DNA of 64,000 nucleotides from Methylorubrum salsuginis (lineage in GTDB: Bacteria; Pseudomonadota; Alphaproteobacteria; Rhizobiales; Beijerinckiaceae), in assembly GCF_900114375.1 (NCBI RefSeq), contig NZ_FOSV01000005.1, positions 124,001-188,000 on the forward strand. Reading direction: 5' to 3'. Positions 1 to 8,615 of this stretch are shown piece by piece (position 1 is the first letter of the stretch; each line of letters starts with the position of its first letter). Under the pieces are notes generated by a model, which did no database searches, was not told where the DNA came from, and worked only from the letters and a program-made list of their open reading frames with translations. The position numbers and the translations under genes are program-made.

Positions 1-323
1 GTCGCCCCGGTGGCCCGGGCGATCTGGCCGAGCCGGCCGTTGACGCTGTCGATGAGCGCCTTGTCCGGGGCGGGGCCGACGGCGCGCAGGATCTCGGGAT
101 CGGTAGCCAGCGCCAGCGGCAGCGCGCTCTGGCGCTGCATCTCCGCCGAAAGCGCCGCGACCTGAAGCGAGAGCGCCGATTGCGCCGTGCGCCGCAGGTC
201 GGTGAGCGCGAGGCGCTCCGCCAACCGTCCGCCGAGCCAGACGGCGAGCGCCATCACCACGAGCCCGGCGATGAGGAAGAGGCCGGTGCGCGGGCGCACG
301 CCGACAGAGGCCGGTTCGCTCAC
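1..323 (-). CDS. dctB: C4-dicarboxylate sensor histidine kinase DctB, N-terminal part (runs off the window)
   Basis: Only the first 107 codons are present; the gene continues beyond base 1. The frame starts with GTG at 321-323 and encodes a short N-tail, one membrane segment (about residues 14-31) and the beginning of a periplasmic sensor domain with a [11 protein letters not shown] stretch. DctB proteins carry a similar stretch just after the first membrane helix. DctB senses C4-dicarboxylates in the periplasm and phosphorylates DctD, which activates dctA through sigma-54. The divergent neighbour is dctA with a sigma-54 promoter, which strongly supports the call. The kinase domain is not visible, so the identification rests on the N-terminus and context. 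Confidence 0.72.
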   Translation of the reverse strand, partial: MSEPASVGVRPRTGLFLIAGLVVMALAVWLGGRLAERLALTDLRRTAQSALSLQVAALSAEMQRQSALPLALATDPEILRAVGPAPDKALIDSVNGRLGQIARATGA

Positions 324-337
324 CGCCCGCAGCCCCG

Positions 338-383
338 TGCGGAATCCCGGAACGAATTCCGCGACCCGGTGCGGAAAGCCGCA
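338..383 (+). promoter_or_regulatory. Candidate DctD upstream activating sites
   Basis: Two related elements lie 86-131 bases upstream of the -24 box of dctA. The better one, at 370-383, is the dyad TGCGGAAAGCCGCA. The other begins TGCGGAAT at 338, and an inverted partner ATTCCGC lies at 356-362. Rhizobial DctD binds tandem dyads of this general form upstream of dctA. The sites are visible in the sequence; binding by DctD is inferred. Confidence 0.5.
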
Positions 384-468
384 GAGGCCTCCCCGAGCCG
401 GACCGGGCCGGTATGAAAAATAAGTCTCATTTCAACACGTTAGCAAAAAGTTACGAGCCTCGCCGGGC

Positions 469-483
469 TGGCACGGGGGTTGC
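469..483 (+). promoter_or_regulatory. Sigma-54 (-24/-12) promoter of dctA
   Basis: The sequence TGGCAC-N5-TTGC matches the sigma-54 consensus, with the invariant GG at 470-471 and GC at 482-483, ten bases apart. It would start a transcript near base 495, giving dctA a leader of about 130 nt. DctB/DctD-controlled dctA genes are classic sigma-54 genes. Confidence 0.8.
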
Positions 484-625
484 CATTCATATCGCGAAAC
501 GCAGCCATGCCCGAACCGCAGAGCTGTGTGCCGGAAGGCCAAAAGCAAGAGTGGGCGCCGTCGTGATCCCGTCCGGGACCGGCGACCTCCCACCGATCGA
601 TCCACGTTTCGCAGGGAGAAGCCCC

Positions 626-1975
626 ATGGCAACCGTGCCGTCCCCGCTGACCGCGCCGCATGCGCCGTCCGCCCCCAAGCCGATCTACCGCACGCTCTAT
701 TTCCAAGTGCTCGTCGCCGTCGCGATCGGCATCACGCTCGGCCACTTCTACCCGAAGCTCGGCGCCGACATGAAGCCGCTCGGCGACGCCTTCATCAAGC
801 TCGTCAAGATGATCATCGCCCCGGTGATCTTCCTCACCGTGGTCTCCGGCATCGCCGGCATGACCAACCTCGAGAAGGTCGGCCGCGTCGGCGGCAAGGC
901 TTTGGCGTACTTCCTCACGTTCTCGACGCTGGCCCTCATCGTCGGCCTGATCGTCGCCAACGTGCTCCAGCCCGGCCACGGCCTGCACATCGACCCGAAC
1001 TCGCTCGACCCCAAGGCGGTCGCGACCTACGCCGGCAAGGCGAAGGAGCAGAACATCGCCGACTTCCTGATGAACATCATCCCGACGACCGCCGTCGGCG
1101 CCTTCGCGGGCGGTGAGATCCTTCAGGTTCTGTTCTTCTCGGTGCTGTTCGGCTTCGGCCTCGCCTTCATGGGCGAGAAGGGCAAGCCGGTCCTCGACAT
1201 CATCAAGGTCACCTCCGAGGCGATCTTCGGCGTCGTCAACATCATCATGAAGGTCGCCCCCATCGGTGCCTTCGGCGCGATGGCCTTCACCATCGGCAAG
1301 TACGGCATCTCCTCGCTCGCCAACCTCGCCTACCTCGTCGGCGCCTTCTACCTGACCTCGGCGATCTTCGTGCTCGGCGTGCTCGGCGCGGTCGCCCGCT
1401 ACAACGGCTTCTCGATCATCCGGCTCATCCGCTACATCAAGGAAGAGCTGATGCTGGTGCTCGGCACCTCGTCCTCCGAGTCCGCCCTGCCCTCGCTGAT
1501 CGAGAAGATGGAGCGCGCCGGCTGCTCGCGCCCGGTCGTCGGCCTCGTGGTCCCCACCGGCTACTCGTTCAACCTCGACGGCACCAACATCTACATGACG
1601 ATGGCCGCGCTGTTCATCGCCCAGGCCACCGACACCCCGATCACCTACGGCGAGCAGATCCTGCTACTGCTGGTCGCCATGCTCTCCTCGAAGGGCGCGG
1701 CGGGCGTCACCGGCTCGGGCTTCATCACGCTGGCCGCGACGCTGGCGGTGGTCCCCTCCGTGCCGGTCGTCGGCATGGCGCTGATCCTCGGCATCGACCG
1801 CTTCATGTCGGAGTGCCGCGCGCTGACGAACTTCATCGGCAACGCGGTGGCCTGCATCGTCGTCGCCCGCTGGGAGGGTGAGGTCGACGAGGCCAAGCTG
1901 CACGCGGCGCTCGGCGGCAAGCCGGTCGAGGCGGCCCCGGTCGCCCCGGCTCCGGTCCTCCAGCCGGCCGAGTAA
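626..1975 (+). CDS. dctA: C4-dicarboxylate/cation symporter DctA
   Basis: Inner-membrane uptake of succinate, fumarate and malate with cations (DAACS/SLC1 family). The 449-residue product has the expected family length. It shows the serine-rich hairpin TSSSESALP, the GYSFNLDGT motif, the second hairpin [12 protein letters not shown], and the substrate-binding helix [16 protein letters not shown]. The ATG at 626 is chosen because the frame upstream lacks family sequence, the ATG follows a purine-rich CAGGGAGAAG, and the homologous region starts shortly after. The C-terminal tail is rich in Pro and Ala. Divergent dctB and the sigma-54 promoter imply induction by dicarboxylates, the usual non-C1 carbon source of methylotrophs. 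Confidence 0.95.
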   Translation: MATVPSPLTAPHAPSAPKPIYRTLYFQVLVAVAIGITLGHFYPKLGADMKPLGDAFIKLVKMIIAPVIFLTVVSGIAGMTNLEKVGRVGGKALAYFLTFSTLALIVGLIVANVLQPGHGLHIDPNSLDPKAVATYAGKAKEQNIADFLMNIIPTTAVGAFAGGEILQVLFFSVLFGFGLAFMGEKGKPVLDIIKVTSEAIFGVVNIIMKVAPIGAFGAMAFTIGKYGISSLANLAYLVGAFYLTSAIFVLGVLGAVARYNGFSIIRLIRYIKEELMLVLGTSSSESALPSLIEKMERAGCSRPVVGLVVPTGYSFNLDGTNIYMTMAALFIAQATDTPITYGEQILLLLVAMLSSKGAAGVTGSGFITLAATLAVVPSVPVVGMALILGIDRFMSECRALTNFIGNAVACIVVARWEGEVDEAKLHAALGGKPVEAAPVAPAPVLQPAE

Positions 1976-2035
1976 AACGGTCGAGAAGCTCCGGGCGGGT
2001 ATCGTCCCACGCCTTACGCCCCGTCCGTGAGGGAG

Positions 2036-2066
2036 CCGCGGCAGCCGAAGGGTTGCCGCGGTTTTC
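2036..2066 (+). terminator. Rho-independent terminator of dctA
   Basis: Eight-base perfect arms CCGCGGCA (2036-2043) and TGCCGCGG (2054-2061) are followed by TTTTC, about 60 bases after the dctA stop. Confidence 0.75.
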
Positions 2067-2128
2067 TGTCTTTTTGGAACCGGCCCCGGCCGCTACGGTC
2101 CGCTCACCGATCGTTCGAGGAGAGCCGG

Positions 2129-2521
2129 ATGCCAACCGGAGGATGCCATTGCGGAGCGATCCGCTACACGATGCAGGGGGAGCCGGTGCACAACGCCTTG
2201 TGCCACTGCACCGACTGCCGACGCCATGCGGGCGCGCCGATGGTCGGCTGGGCGATGGTGCCGGCCGCACAGGTGACGATTGAGGGCGAGCCCACGGTCT
2301 ACGCCTCGTCCGAGCACGGGCGGCGCCATTTCTGCGGCCGCTGCGGCACCGGCCTGTTCTACGTCAACGAGCGGATGCTGCCGGGGATGATCGACGTGCA
2401 GACCGGCACCCTCGACGATCCCGCTTCCCTGCCGCCCCAGGCGCATATTCAGGTCGCCGAGCGCATCGCCTGGATGGAACACGCGCACGACCTGCCGCGC
2501 TTCGAGCGGTTTCCGGGCTGA
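2129..2521 (+). CDS. GFA-family zinc protein (glutathione-dependent formaldehyde-activating enzyme-like)
   Basis: This 130-residue protein has the GFA/CENP-V zinc-binding cysteines: GGCHCGAIRY near the N-terminus, CHCTDCRRHAGAP near residue 30, and FCGRCGTGLFY near residue 70. The family is named after Gfa of Paracoccus, which was proposed to speed formation of S-hydroxymethylglutathione, but most members have no proven activity. The ATG at 2129 was chosen over the longer frame because it follows GAGGAG at an ideal distance and starts right at the conserved domain. It is a single-gene unit facing the convergent oxidoreductase. The family call is firm; the substrate is unknown. Confidence 0.85.
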   Translation: MPTGGCHCGAIRYTMQGEPVHNALCHCTDCRRHAGAPMVGWAMVPAAQVTIEGEPTVYASSEHGRRHFCGRCGTGLFYVNERMLPGMIDVQTGTLDDPASLPPQAHIQVAERIAWMEHAHDLPRFERFPG

Positions 2522-2525
2522 CCCT

Positions 2526-3110
2526 TCAGACCCGCGCCAGCTTTCGTCGGACCCGGCCGACGAAGCGCTCCCGGGCGGTTTGCGTGACGCCGTCCATGCC
2601 GGTGAGGGCGATCCAGTCGAGCCGGCAGCGCGGGGCGCAGAGCACGCAGATGCCCCGCTTCACCATGCGCCGGTCGGGCCAGCCGACGAGCCAGAGCAGC
2701 CAAAGCGGCGAGCCGTAGGTCGTCACCACCGTGATCCGGCGGATGCCGGTGAGCCGCGGCTGCAGCACGCGGGCACCGCCGAGCGCGAAGGCGACGCCGG
2801 GGCGCCACACCCGGTCGAACCAACCCTTCAGCATCGCCGGCATCCCGAACCACCAGGTCGGGTAGACCAACACCAGCATCTCGGCCCGCCGCAGGGCCGC
2901 GACATGCCCGGCGATATCCGGTGGGATCGCCGCCTCGTCGTAATAGCCGCCGCGCTCGTCGCCGCTCAGCCGCGGATCGAAGTTTTGGGCGTAAAGATCG
3001 ATGATCTCGACTTCGTGGCCGGCGGCTTCGAGCGTGGCGACGGCGGTCGCCCGCAAGGATGCGGAAAAACTGTCGGCGCGGGGATGGCAATGCACCAGCA
3101 GGACGCGCAT
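2526..3110 (-). CDS. NAD(P)H-dependent oxidoreductase (flavodoxin-like fold, KefF/NQO type)
   Basis: This 194-residue protein belongs to the flavodoxin-like quinone reductase family. It opens with MRVLLVHCHPRADSFSASL, the FMN-phosphate loop of the family, and has YPTWWFGMPAMLKGWFDRV in the middle, the typical flavin-binding PTWW stretch. Members reduce quinones or act as ancillary subunits of Kef potassium efflux systems. There is no Kef gene next to it, so the role is probably general quinone or electrophile reduction. The ATG at 3108-3110 is chosen because the flavodoxin fold begins there. Confidence 0.85.
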   Translation of the reverse strand: MRVLLVHCHPRADSFSASLRATAVATLEAAGHEVEIIDLYAQNFDPRLSGDERGGYYDEAAIPPDIAGHVAALRRAEMLVLVYPTWWFGMPAMLKGWFDRVWRPGVAFALGGARVLQPRLTGIRRITVVTTYGSPLWLLWLVGWPDRRMVKRGICVLCAPRCRLDWIALTGMDGVTQTARERFVGRVRRKLARV

Positions 3111-3483
3111 GGGCGGGGCTTCCTCGCGGGCTCCGTTAACCGAGGTTTCGGACTTGTACGGCGATGCTGCCCACCGTGATCGCGTGGGAAGCGCCAAGCC
3201 GGCAAGGGCTCACGCCCGGTCAGCCGCCGGGCGTCCGAGGGCGACGGCATCGTCCGGTCACGACCCAGGAGGCGACGATGGTGTGGTTGGTTCCACGCTT
3301 TCGCGTTTCGGTGGTGTTCAAACGAGTGCGGAGGACCAGCTTGACCCTGATCCTCCGCGTACAGCTCGGGTAATCCACCGCTGAAAGGAGCGGGGAGGTT
3401 TTCACCTTCCCGCTCCACTCCGGGATAATCGGTTTTCACCGCCAAATTGCAAGACCGGCCCCTGCGTTGTGCGCAGGCATCCG
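3111..3483. other. Intergenic region without a convincing gene
   Basis: This stretch of about 370 bases separates two minus-strand genes. A 31-codon ORF at 3278-3373 (plus) follows an AGGAGG-like site (CCCAGGAGGCG) and would give a very basic peptide. The rest has no recognisable structure, and the peptide is not supported by any family I know. Confidence 0.3.
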
Positions 3484-4719
3484 TCACGGCGCGGGCGAGG
3501 CCGCCCTCACCTTGTCCAGCAGGCTGGCTTCGGCGTAACCGTCCGGCACGAGCCCGTGGGCGGACTGGAAGGCGCGGATCGCCGCGCGGGTCTCGGGACC
3601 GACCTTGCCGTCGGTGCCGCCGGTCGGGTGTCCGAGCGCTTCGAGTCGGGTCTGGAGGTCGATGCGCTCGTCGTTGGTCAGCATCCGGTCGCCCCGCGGC
3701 CAGTCGCGGCCGAAGGGCGGGCCGCCGGCGAGCCGGTCGGAGAGGTGGGCGACGGTGAGCGCGTAGGCGAGCGCCGTGTTGTAGCGCAGGATTACCCTGA
3801 AGTTCGGTTCCAGCAGGAAGGCCGGTCCCCGTGCGCCTGCGGGCACCACCAGGGTCGCGCGCCGCTCCGCGCCCTCCGGAAACCCCTTGCCGCCCGCGGG
3901 CTTCAAGCCGAGCGCCGCCCATTCCGAAAAACTGCGCTCGGTCATCTCGTCGGCGAGCCGGTAGTCGAATCCCTCGGGTCGGCTCACGTCCTGGCCCCAG
4001 CCCTCGCCGGAGCGCCAGCCGTAGCTTTTCAGAAAATTGGCGGTCGAGGCGAGCGCGTCGGGGACCGAGCGCCAGATGTCGCGCTTGCCGTCGCCGTCGA
4101 AATCGACCGCGTGCTTCAGGTAGGCGCTCGGCATGAACTGGGTGTGGCCCATGGCACCGGCCCAGGAGCCGGTCATGCGCGCGGCGTCGGCGTCCCCGTT
4201 CCCGAGGATCGTCAGGGCGCCCAGAAGCTCGTCGCGCCAGAAGCCGGCGCGGCTTCCGTCCTGGCAGGCGAGCGTCGCCAGGGCCGGGATCACCGGGCGG
4301 ACGATCTTCGGATCGTCGAGCACGCTGCCGTAGCCCGATTCGACCCCCCAGAAGGCGACGAGGATGTGCCGGTCGACGCCGTAGGCCGCCTCGATCCGCC
4401 CGAGCACCTCGGCCCACTCGGCGAGCTTGGCCTGCCCCGTGGCGATCTTCTCCGGCGTTACCGAGGCGTCGATGTAGTCCCAGACCGGCCGGACGAACTC
4501 GGCCTGGGTCTTCGTCGCGGGCAGCACCGCCGGATCGGGGGCGAGATCCTTCAGCGCGTCGCGCGCGGTCGCGGCGGGCACGCCGCGCGCCTCGGCGAGG
4601 CGCGCGAGGCCGGTCAGGCATTGTTCGAAGTTCGGCTGCGCCTCCTCGGCCCGCGCCCCGCCGGCCATCAGGACGAGGAGCGGCAGGAGCCGACGAAGGA
4701 GGGTCGCGTCGAGGCGCAT
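3484..4719 (-). CDS. Lytic murein transglycosylase, MltB family, with C-terminal peptidoglycan-binding domain
   Basis: Cleaves the glycan strands of peptidoglycan in the periplasm. The 411-residue product has a signal peptide (about residues 1-24). It then has a GH103 catalytic domain with the glutamate in FWGVESGYGS and the substrate-side motif GAMGHTQFMPSAYL. Residues 345-405 form a PG_binding_1 domain with LQTRLEALGHPTGGTDGKVGP-type sequence. Length and domain order match the alphaproteobacterial MltB/SltB-like proteins. The ATG at 4717-4719 begins a proper signal peptide. It lies alone between intergenic regions. Confidence 0.92.
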   Translation of the reverse strand: MRLDATLLRRLLPLLVLMAGGARAEEAQPNFEQCLTGLARLAEARGVPAATARDALKDLAPDPAVLPATKTQAEFVRPVWDYIDASVTPEKIATGQAKLAEWAEVLGRIEAAYGVDRHILVAFWGVESGYGSVLDDPKIVRPVIPALATLACQDGSRAGFWRDELLGALTILGNGDADAARMTGSWAGAMGHTQFMPSAYLKHAVDFDGDGKRDIWRSVPDALASTANFLKSYGWRSGEGWGQDVSRPEGFDYRLADEMTERSFSEWAALGLKPAGGKGFPEGAERRATLVVPAGARGPAFLLEPNFRVILRYNTALAYALTVAHLSDRLAGGPPFGRDWPRGDRMLTNDERIDLQTRLEALGHPTGGTDGKVGPETRAAIRAFQSAHGLVPDGYAEASLLDKVRAASPAP

Positions 4720-4785
4720 CGAACATCCATCCTAGTTCGGGGCGAGGCGCAGCCTATCACCGCCTGCCCCGATCCCGATGATGCC

Positions 4786-5535
4786 TCAACCGCCGAAGGC
4801 GGTAGAGCGGGCGAAGGCCGCGGCGAAGCCTGCGAGCGGCACGGTGATCACCGTCGGCTCCTTGGTGTCGGGCTTGGCTGCCGTCACGGTCAGGTTCTGG
4901 GCGGTCTTCATCGCGTCGGTGGCGAGCGTCGGCAGGCTGATCGGCACGAGGCAGCCATCGGCGACGCAGTAGGAGAACGGCGCGCCCTTGCCGAGCGCCC
5001 GGTCGTCGAGCTTGAACGTCACGCCGGGCTCGATCTGCAGACCGAACGGCATCAGGATCAGGCCTTCCGTGCGTCCGTCCTTCGGCACCTTCAGCTCGAT
5101 GCTGAACAGGCGCTTGCCCGTGCGGCGGTCGCCCTGGGACTGGATGATGACGCAATCGGTGCGGTTGTCCTCCCTCGTGCAGTTCATGGTCCAATCGCCG
5201 TAGCTCTCGCTGACCGAGCGGGCGCCCGCGGGCCACTGCGCCGGGCCGGACGGGGCGGCGGCCGGCTCCAGCACCGTGCCTGAGCCGGCGACGGGCTCCT
5301 TGGCGTCCTTGCTCTCCTTGGCCTCCTCCGCGGGCTTCGGCTTCGGCGGGGGGCGGCGCGGCCTGGGCTTGGGCTTGGGCGCTTCGTCGGGCGCCGCCTC
5401 CGGAGCCGCGTCCGGCGCGCCGTCCTGGGCCCGGGCGAGCGGAAGGCCGGACCCGAGGCCGACGGCGAGCCCGGCCAGGAGAAGCAGCACGCGGGGGGAA
5501 GCGGGCGGCGTGGTCCTGCGGGGAAGCGGCGGCAT
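4786..5535 (-). CDS. Invasion-associated locus B (IalB) family protein
   Basis: This 249-residue secreted protein has a signal peptide (about residues 1-33), then a low-complexity linker of Ala/Pro/Lys/Glu repeats (about 35-90). The IalB domain follows with SYGDWTMNCTREDNRTDCVIIQ and cysteine pairs. IalB was named in Bartonella, where it promotes erythrocyte invasion, but the family is widespread in free-living Rhizobiales with an unknown periplasmic role. The start at 5535 is chosen because the longer frame adds only shadow sequence and the signal peptide begins here, after AGGAG. Confidence 0.88.
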   Translation of the reverse strand: MPPLPRRTTPPASPRVLLLLAGLAVGLGSGLPLARAQDGAPDAAPEAAPDEAPKPKPRPRRPPPKPKPAEEAKESKDAKEPVAGSGTVLEPAAAPSGPAQWPAGARSVSESYGDWTMNCTREDNRTDCVIIQSQGDRRTGKRLFSIELKVPKDGRTEGLILMPFGLQIEPGVTFKLDDRALGKGAPFSYCVADGCLVPISLPTLATDAMKTAQNLTVTAAKPDTKEPTVITVPLAGFAAAFARSTAFGG

Positions 5536-5696
5536 CGAGGAACTCCTGCACGTTGTCCGGGGCCGCCTAGCCTCGCCGGAGGGCGGATGCAATGTCCCCC
5601 GCCGAATTCTGCCTAAGCCTGGAATCGTTCCATGAAATCCGGCAGATACGCTGCGGGACGACTTGGGATCATTCGGCAAGAGAAGGCGACTACCGC

Positions 5697-6194
5697 ATGA
5701 GCGACATCCTCGCGCACGCACCGCTCGACGCGCGCGGCCGGCCGCATCCTCTGTCGCAGTACCGGGGCAAGGTCCTGCTCGTGGTCAACACCGCCTCGAA
5801 ATGCGGCTTCACCTCGCAGTATCAGGGGCTCGAAACCCTGTGGCGGCGCCATCGCGGCCGGGGCCTCGTGGTGCTGGGGCTCCCCTGCAACCAGTTCGGC
5901 GCCCAGGAGCCGGGCGACGCCGAGGAGATCGAGCGCTTCTGCTCGCTCACCTACGACGTGACCTTCCCGGTTCTGGCCAAGATCGAGGTCAACGGCGCGG
6001 GCGCCGATCCGCTCTACGTCGATCTCAAGCAGGCCAAGCCCGGCCTGCTCGGAACGCAGAAGATCAAGTGGAACTTCACCAAGTTCCTCATCGGCCGCGA
6101 TGGCCGCGTCATCGAGCGCTTCGCCCCGGCGACGAAGCCCTCGGCGCTGGAGGGGGCGATCGAGCGGGCGCTGGACGAGACCTTGCCCGAATAG
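5697..6194 (+). CDS. Glutathione peroxidase (cysteine type)
   Basis: Thioredoxin-fold peroxidase of 165 residues that reduces hydroperoxides with glutathione or thioredoxin. The family signatures are clear: NTASKCGFTSQYQGLE with the peroxidatic cysteine, LGLPCNQFGAQEPG with the catalytic glutamine, and KWNFTKFLIGRDG with the tryptophan and asparagine. The peroxidatic residue is cysteine, not selenocysteine. The start at 5697 (MSDILAHAPLDARG) fits the short bacterial family N-terminus. It is a single gene. Confidence 0.93.
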   Translation: MSDILAHAPLDARGRPHPLSQYRGKVLLVVNTASKCGFTSQYQGLETLWRRHRGRGLVVLGLPCNQFGAQEPGDAEEIERFCSLTYDVTFPVLAKIEVNGAGADPLYVDLKQAKPGLLGTQKIKWNFTKFLIGRDGRVIERFAPATKPSALEGAIERALDETLPE

Positions 6195-6206
6195 ATTCGC
6201 GTCCGG

Positions 6207-6623
6207 TCAGGCGGGCGGCAGATCATAAAGGCGCAGCCGGATCGTGTCGTCCTCCAGGCTTACTTCGAGAGCTTTGTTGGTCAGGTCGTTCCCCAGCCCA
6301 TCCAGGCGATCCAGGGCGATCGCGAATAGTTCTTTCTGCAATGCGAGGTCCATTCCGACTGGCCCGTTGAGGCAGATCAGGCCAGCATGGAGGTCGAGGC
6401 CCGCGTAGAGACCCTTCGATCCGGGCTCGCTTGCCGGCCCACGGAAGTCGATCGAGTTCTTGGTGACGAGGGTAAGATCCTCGGTGAGCAGAATCGGCAG
6501 CAATCGCCAGTCGGGCGTTCCCGACAGGCCGCGGCGCTTCACGCTCGTCGAACCCCAGTGGCCGCGATCGAGTGCCATCCGGGTCAACTCGTCGCTCAGG
6601 CACTCGTCGATGAAGAGGTTCAT
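6207..6623 (-). CDS. DUF5615 PIN-like toxin component
   Basis: This 138-residue protein has the PIN-like opening MNLFIDECLS with an acidic residue after a beta strand, a second acidic site in LLTEDLTLVTKNSIDF, and a basic mid-region. DUF5615 proteins are predicted Mg-dependent RNases of the PIN superfamily and are usually paired with DUF433 antitoxins. Its start codon overlaps the stop of the upstream DUF433 gene by four bases (ATGA), so the two are translationally coupled. Toxin activity is inferred from the family pairing. Confidence 0.8.
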   Translation of the reverse strand: MNLFIDECLSDELTRMALDRGHWGSTSVKRRGLSGTPDWRLLPILLTEDLTLVTKNSIDFRGPASEPGSKGLYAGLDLHAGLICLNGPVGMDLALQKELFAIALDRLDGLGNDLTNKALEVSLEDDTIRLRLYDLPPA

Positions 6624-7294
6624 CCGGCCGGACGGCGGGGCACGCTTTCCTCGAAGACCAAGCGCGCGGTCTCCAGCAGCGGGCGCGCCCGCGGACGTCC
6701 GGCCAACGGATTCGCCTTGGCGTAGAGGGCGGCCAACTCGATCTGCGCCGGGCTCAGCGACGGGTAGGCAGCCGCAACCCGTTCCGGCAGGTGGCCTGCG
6801 GCGAGCGAGGCCGCCACGTCGTGGACGGGAATGCGGGTGCCTGCGATGATGGGTGTGCCTGACAGGATCGCCTCGTCGGACACGACCATCGCCCGCGCTG
6901 CGCCGTAAAGCCGCCAGCGCTGGGCCGCGCGCGCCACGAACGGCGACAAGTCGATCCGCAGGAAGTCGTTGTGTACGATCCAGTCTTCGGTCGAGCGCGA
7001 CCAAGGATCGTCCGAGGGCGCCGCTCGCAAGCGGGTCTCCACGATGCAAATCGCGGCGATGCGTTCTTCCGCGGTCAGGCGCTTGGCACTGGCATAGTAG
7101 AACGCGACAAGGGGGCAGCCCTCGACGGCGACGCGTCGCTCGTCTCCGCGCAGGAAGAGACGATCGGGCAAAACGTTCCGGTCGATGGCGTGGTGGATGT
7201 CCCGCGGCTCGACATCGGCGACGAACGCAGCCTGCGTCGCCGACAGCATCCCAGCCGTTTCCGGTTCTCTGCCGCTCTGCAGAATGCTTCCCAT
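6620..7294 (-). CDS. DUF433 domain antitoxin-like protein
   Basis: The 224-residue product ends in a DUF433 domain (about residues 150-205) with SGTPIIAGTRIPVHDVAASLAAG, the hallmark of VapB-type partners of DUF5615 proteins. The N-terminal half resembles the winged-helix part of longer DUF433 proteins and probably binds DNA for autoregulation. ATG at 7292-7294 is the longest sensible start; a second Met sits 15 codons later. The gene is followed by the DUF5615 gene with an ATGA overlap. Together they look like a type II toxin-antitoxin unit placed between glutathione peroxidase and the flagellar cluster. Confidence 0.78.
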   Translation of the reverse strand: MGSILQSGREPETAGMLSATQAAFVADVEPRDIHHAIDRNVLPDRLFLRGDERRVAVEGCPLVAFYYASAKRLTAEERIAAICIVETRLRAAPSDDPWSRSTEDWIVHNDFLRIDLSPFVARAAQRWRLYGAARAMVVSDEAILSGTPIIAGTRIPVHDVAASLAAGHLPERVAAAYPSLSPAQIELAALYAKANPLAGRPRARPLLETARLVFEESVPRRPAG

Positions 7295-7344
7295 GAACGG
7301 GAAGATATATTCTGGCGTGCGAGCCTTCAATCGGCCGGGGCGCC

Positions 7345-8130
7345 TCAGCGCCCCTTCGGTCCCGGATCGATCGCCTGCAATTCGCCCGGCGGCAGGCTCG
7401 GCGCCGCGGAGGCGGTCTGGGGGGCGTCGAGGCCGCGGGCGCGGTTGGCGAGCGCCACGGTGAGGCGTTCGGCGGGCTCCGAGCCCATCAGGGCCAGCAC
7501 CTCGGCCATCTTGCGCGGGTTCATGGCCAGCACGATCGGCACCAGCGTCTCCAGGCTCAGCCGGTCGAACACGCGGGCGGCGTCCTTGGGCTTCATCGTC
7601 TCGTACATGGTGACGATGGTCTTGAGGCCGGCCTTCTCGGCCTCGCCCTTGTTGGTGGTGACGGAAGCCGCCTTCTCCTCGGCCTCCTTCAGATCGGAGA
7701 CGCCGGATTCGAGCTTGCGCTCGGCGTCCTTCAGCATCTGCTCGCGCAGATCCAGCGCGTCCTGGCGCTGCTTGAGGGCGTCGCGGCGGGCCTGGAGCTT
7801 TTCGAGCAGTGCCCGCTCTGTCGGCGAGACCGGCTCGGGAACCGGAGGCTGGTAGACCGGCGGAGGCGCGGGCTCGGCCTTCTTTTCCGGTGCCGAGACC
7901 GAGCCGGTCGTGGTCGGGTCGGGGGGCGTGTAGTCCGAGCGGGCATGGGCCAGCACCCGGGCGAAGTCGGGCAGCGGCGCTCCGGCCGGAGGGCCCTCGC
8001 CCATCAGGGCGGTCAGCTTCAGCACGAGGAGCCCGATCGCCGCCAGGACCACGGCGTCGATCAGGCGCAGCCGGAAGGGGCGCGCCGGCAGGCTCGCGAG
8101 TCGGGCGAGGCGGCGCGCGGGGAGCTTCAT
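7345..8130 (-). CDS. motE: MotE-like flagellar motor protein (MgtE N-domain family)
   Basis: In rhizobia, MotE is the periplasmic chaperone that folds and stabilises MotC. This 261-residue protein has one N-terminal membrane segment (about residues 22-42), a proline-rich stretch and a coiled coil (about 110-170, with repeated heptads around LEKLQARRDALKQRQDALDL). A C-terminal MgtE intracellular-N domain follows with MYETMKPKDAARVFDRL and AMNPRKMAEVLALM. It is the last gene of the fliL-fliM-DUF6468 operon and overlaps the gene before it by four bases. Naming by domain order and context is good; the exact motor role is inferred. Confidence 0.82.
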   Translation of the reverse strand: MKLPARRLARLASLPARPFRLRLIDAVVLAAIGLLVLKLTALMGEGPPAGAPLPDFARVLAHARSDYTPPDPTTTGSVSAPEKKAEPAPPPVYQPPVPEPVSPTERALLEKLQARRDALKQRQDALDLREQMLKDAERKLESGVSDLKEAEEKAASVTTNKGEAEKAGLKTIVTMYETMKPKDAARVFDRLSLETLVPIVLAMNPRKMAEVLALMGSEPAERLTVALANRARGLDAPQTASAAPSLPPGELQAIDPGPKGR

Positions 8131-8603
8131 GCGGCCCTGGCCCGCAGGCGGTCGAGGGCACGCTCGGACAGGGCGTGGGCGGCGGCGAGCGCAGCCCCGA
8201 CCCGCTCGCCGTTGCCCGGCGCGGCCTCAATGGCGGCGGGGCGCGGCGCGGCCTGTGCCGACGCAGCGGCGGCCGGACGGGCCTGCCCGACGATCGCGGC
8301 GATCCGGGCGATTACGCTCTCCCCGGCCTCGACATGGGCGGCGATGTCGGCGGAGTAGCGCTCGGCGGTGCCGAGGCGCTCGGCCAGCGTCCGGTCGCAC
8401 TCGTCCAGGGTAGCGCGCAGGCCCGCGATGGCCCGCTCCGCGGTGGCGCTCGCCACCACGAGGTCGCCGATGGTGGTGCGCAAGGCGGCTTCATCGGCCT
8501 TGAGCTTGCTGATGCGCCGCGACAGCCGCACGGACGACGCGATGGTCGCCACCAGGAGGATGGCGACGAGGATGTCGGCGGCGAACGAGACGAAGAAGGT
8601 CAT
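8127..8603 (-). CDS. DUF6468 family flagellar membrane protein
   Basis: This 158-residue protein has one N-terminal membrane helix (about residues 5-27), then a predicted coiled coil with SRRISKLKADEAALRTTI and further helical sequence, ending in an Ala-rich tail. Proteins of this type (DUF6468) sit between fliM and motE-like genes in Rhizobiales flagellar operons. Their precise function is not known. The gene overlaps the downstream motE-like gene by four bases and lies 12 bases after fliM, so it is co-transcribed. Confidence 0.78.
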   Translation of the reverse strand: MTFFVSFAADILVAILLVATIASSVRLSRRISKLKADEAALRTTIGDLVVASATAERAIAGLRATLDECDRTLAERLGTAERYSADIAAHVEAGESVIARIAAIVGQARPAAAASAQAAPRPAAIEAAPGNGERVGAALAAAHALSERALDRLRARAA

Positions 8604-8615
8604 GGGGCCGCAATC

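Noticed and set aside
3278..3373. 31-codon basic ORF with a good ribosome-binding site
   Set aside because: Too short and with no recognised family; only the ribosome-binding site supports it.
2966..4726. Very long minus-strand frame antisense to or overlapping the transglycosylase gene
   Set aside because: Translates to Arg/Pro/Gly-rich text with no domain. It is a high-GC shadow of the true gene in another frame.
3469..5283. 604-codon plus-strand frame
   Set aside because: Lies opposite the transglycosylase and IalB genes. It lacks any domain and is a codon-position shadow.
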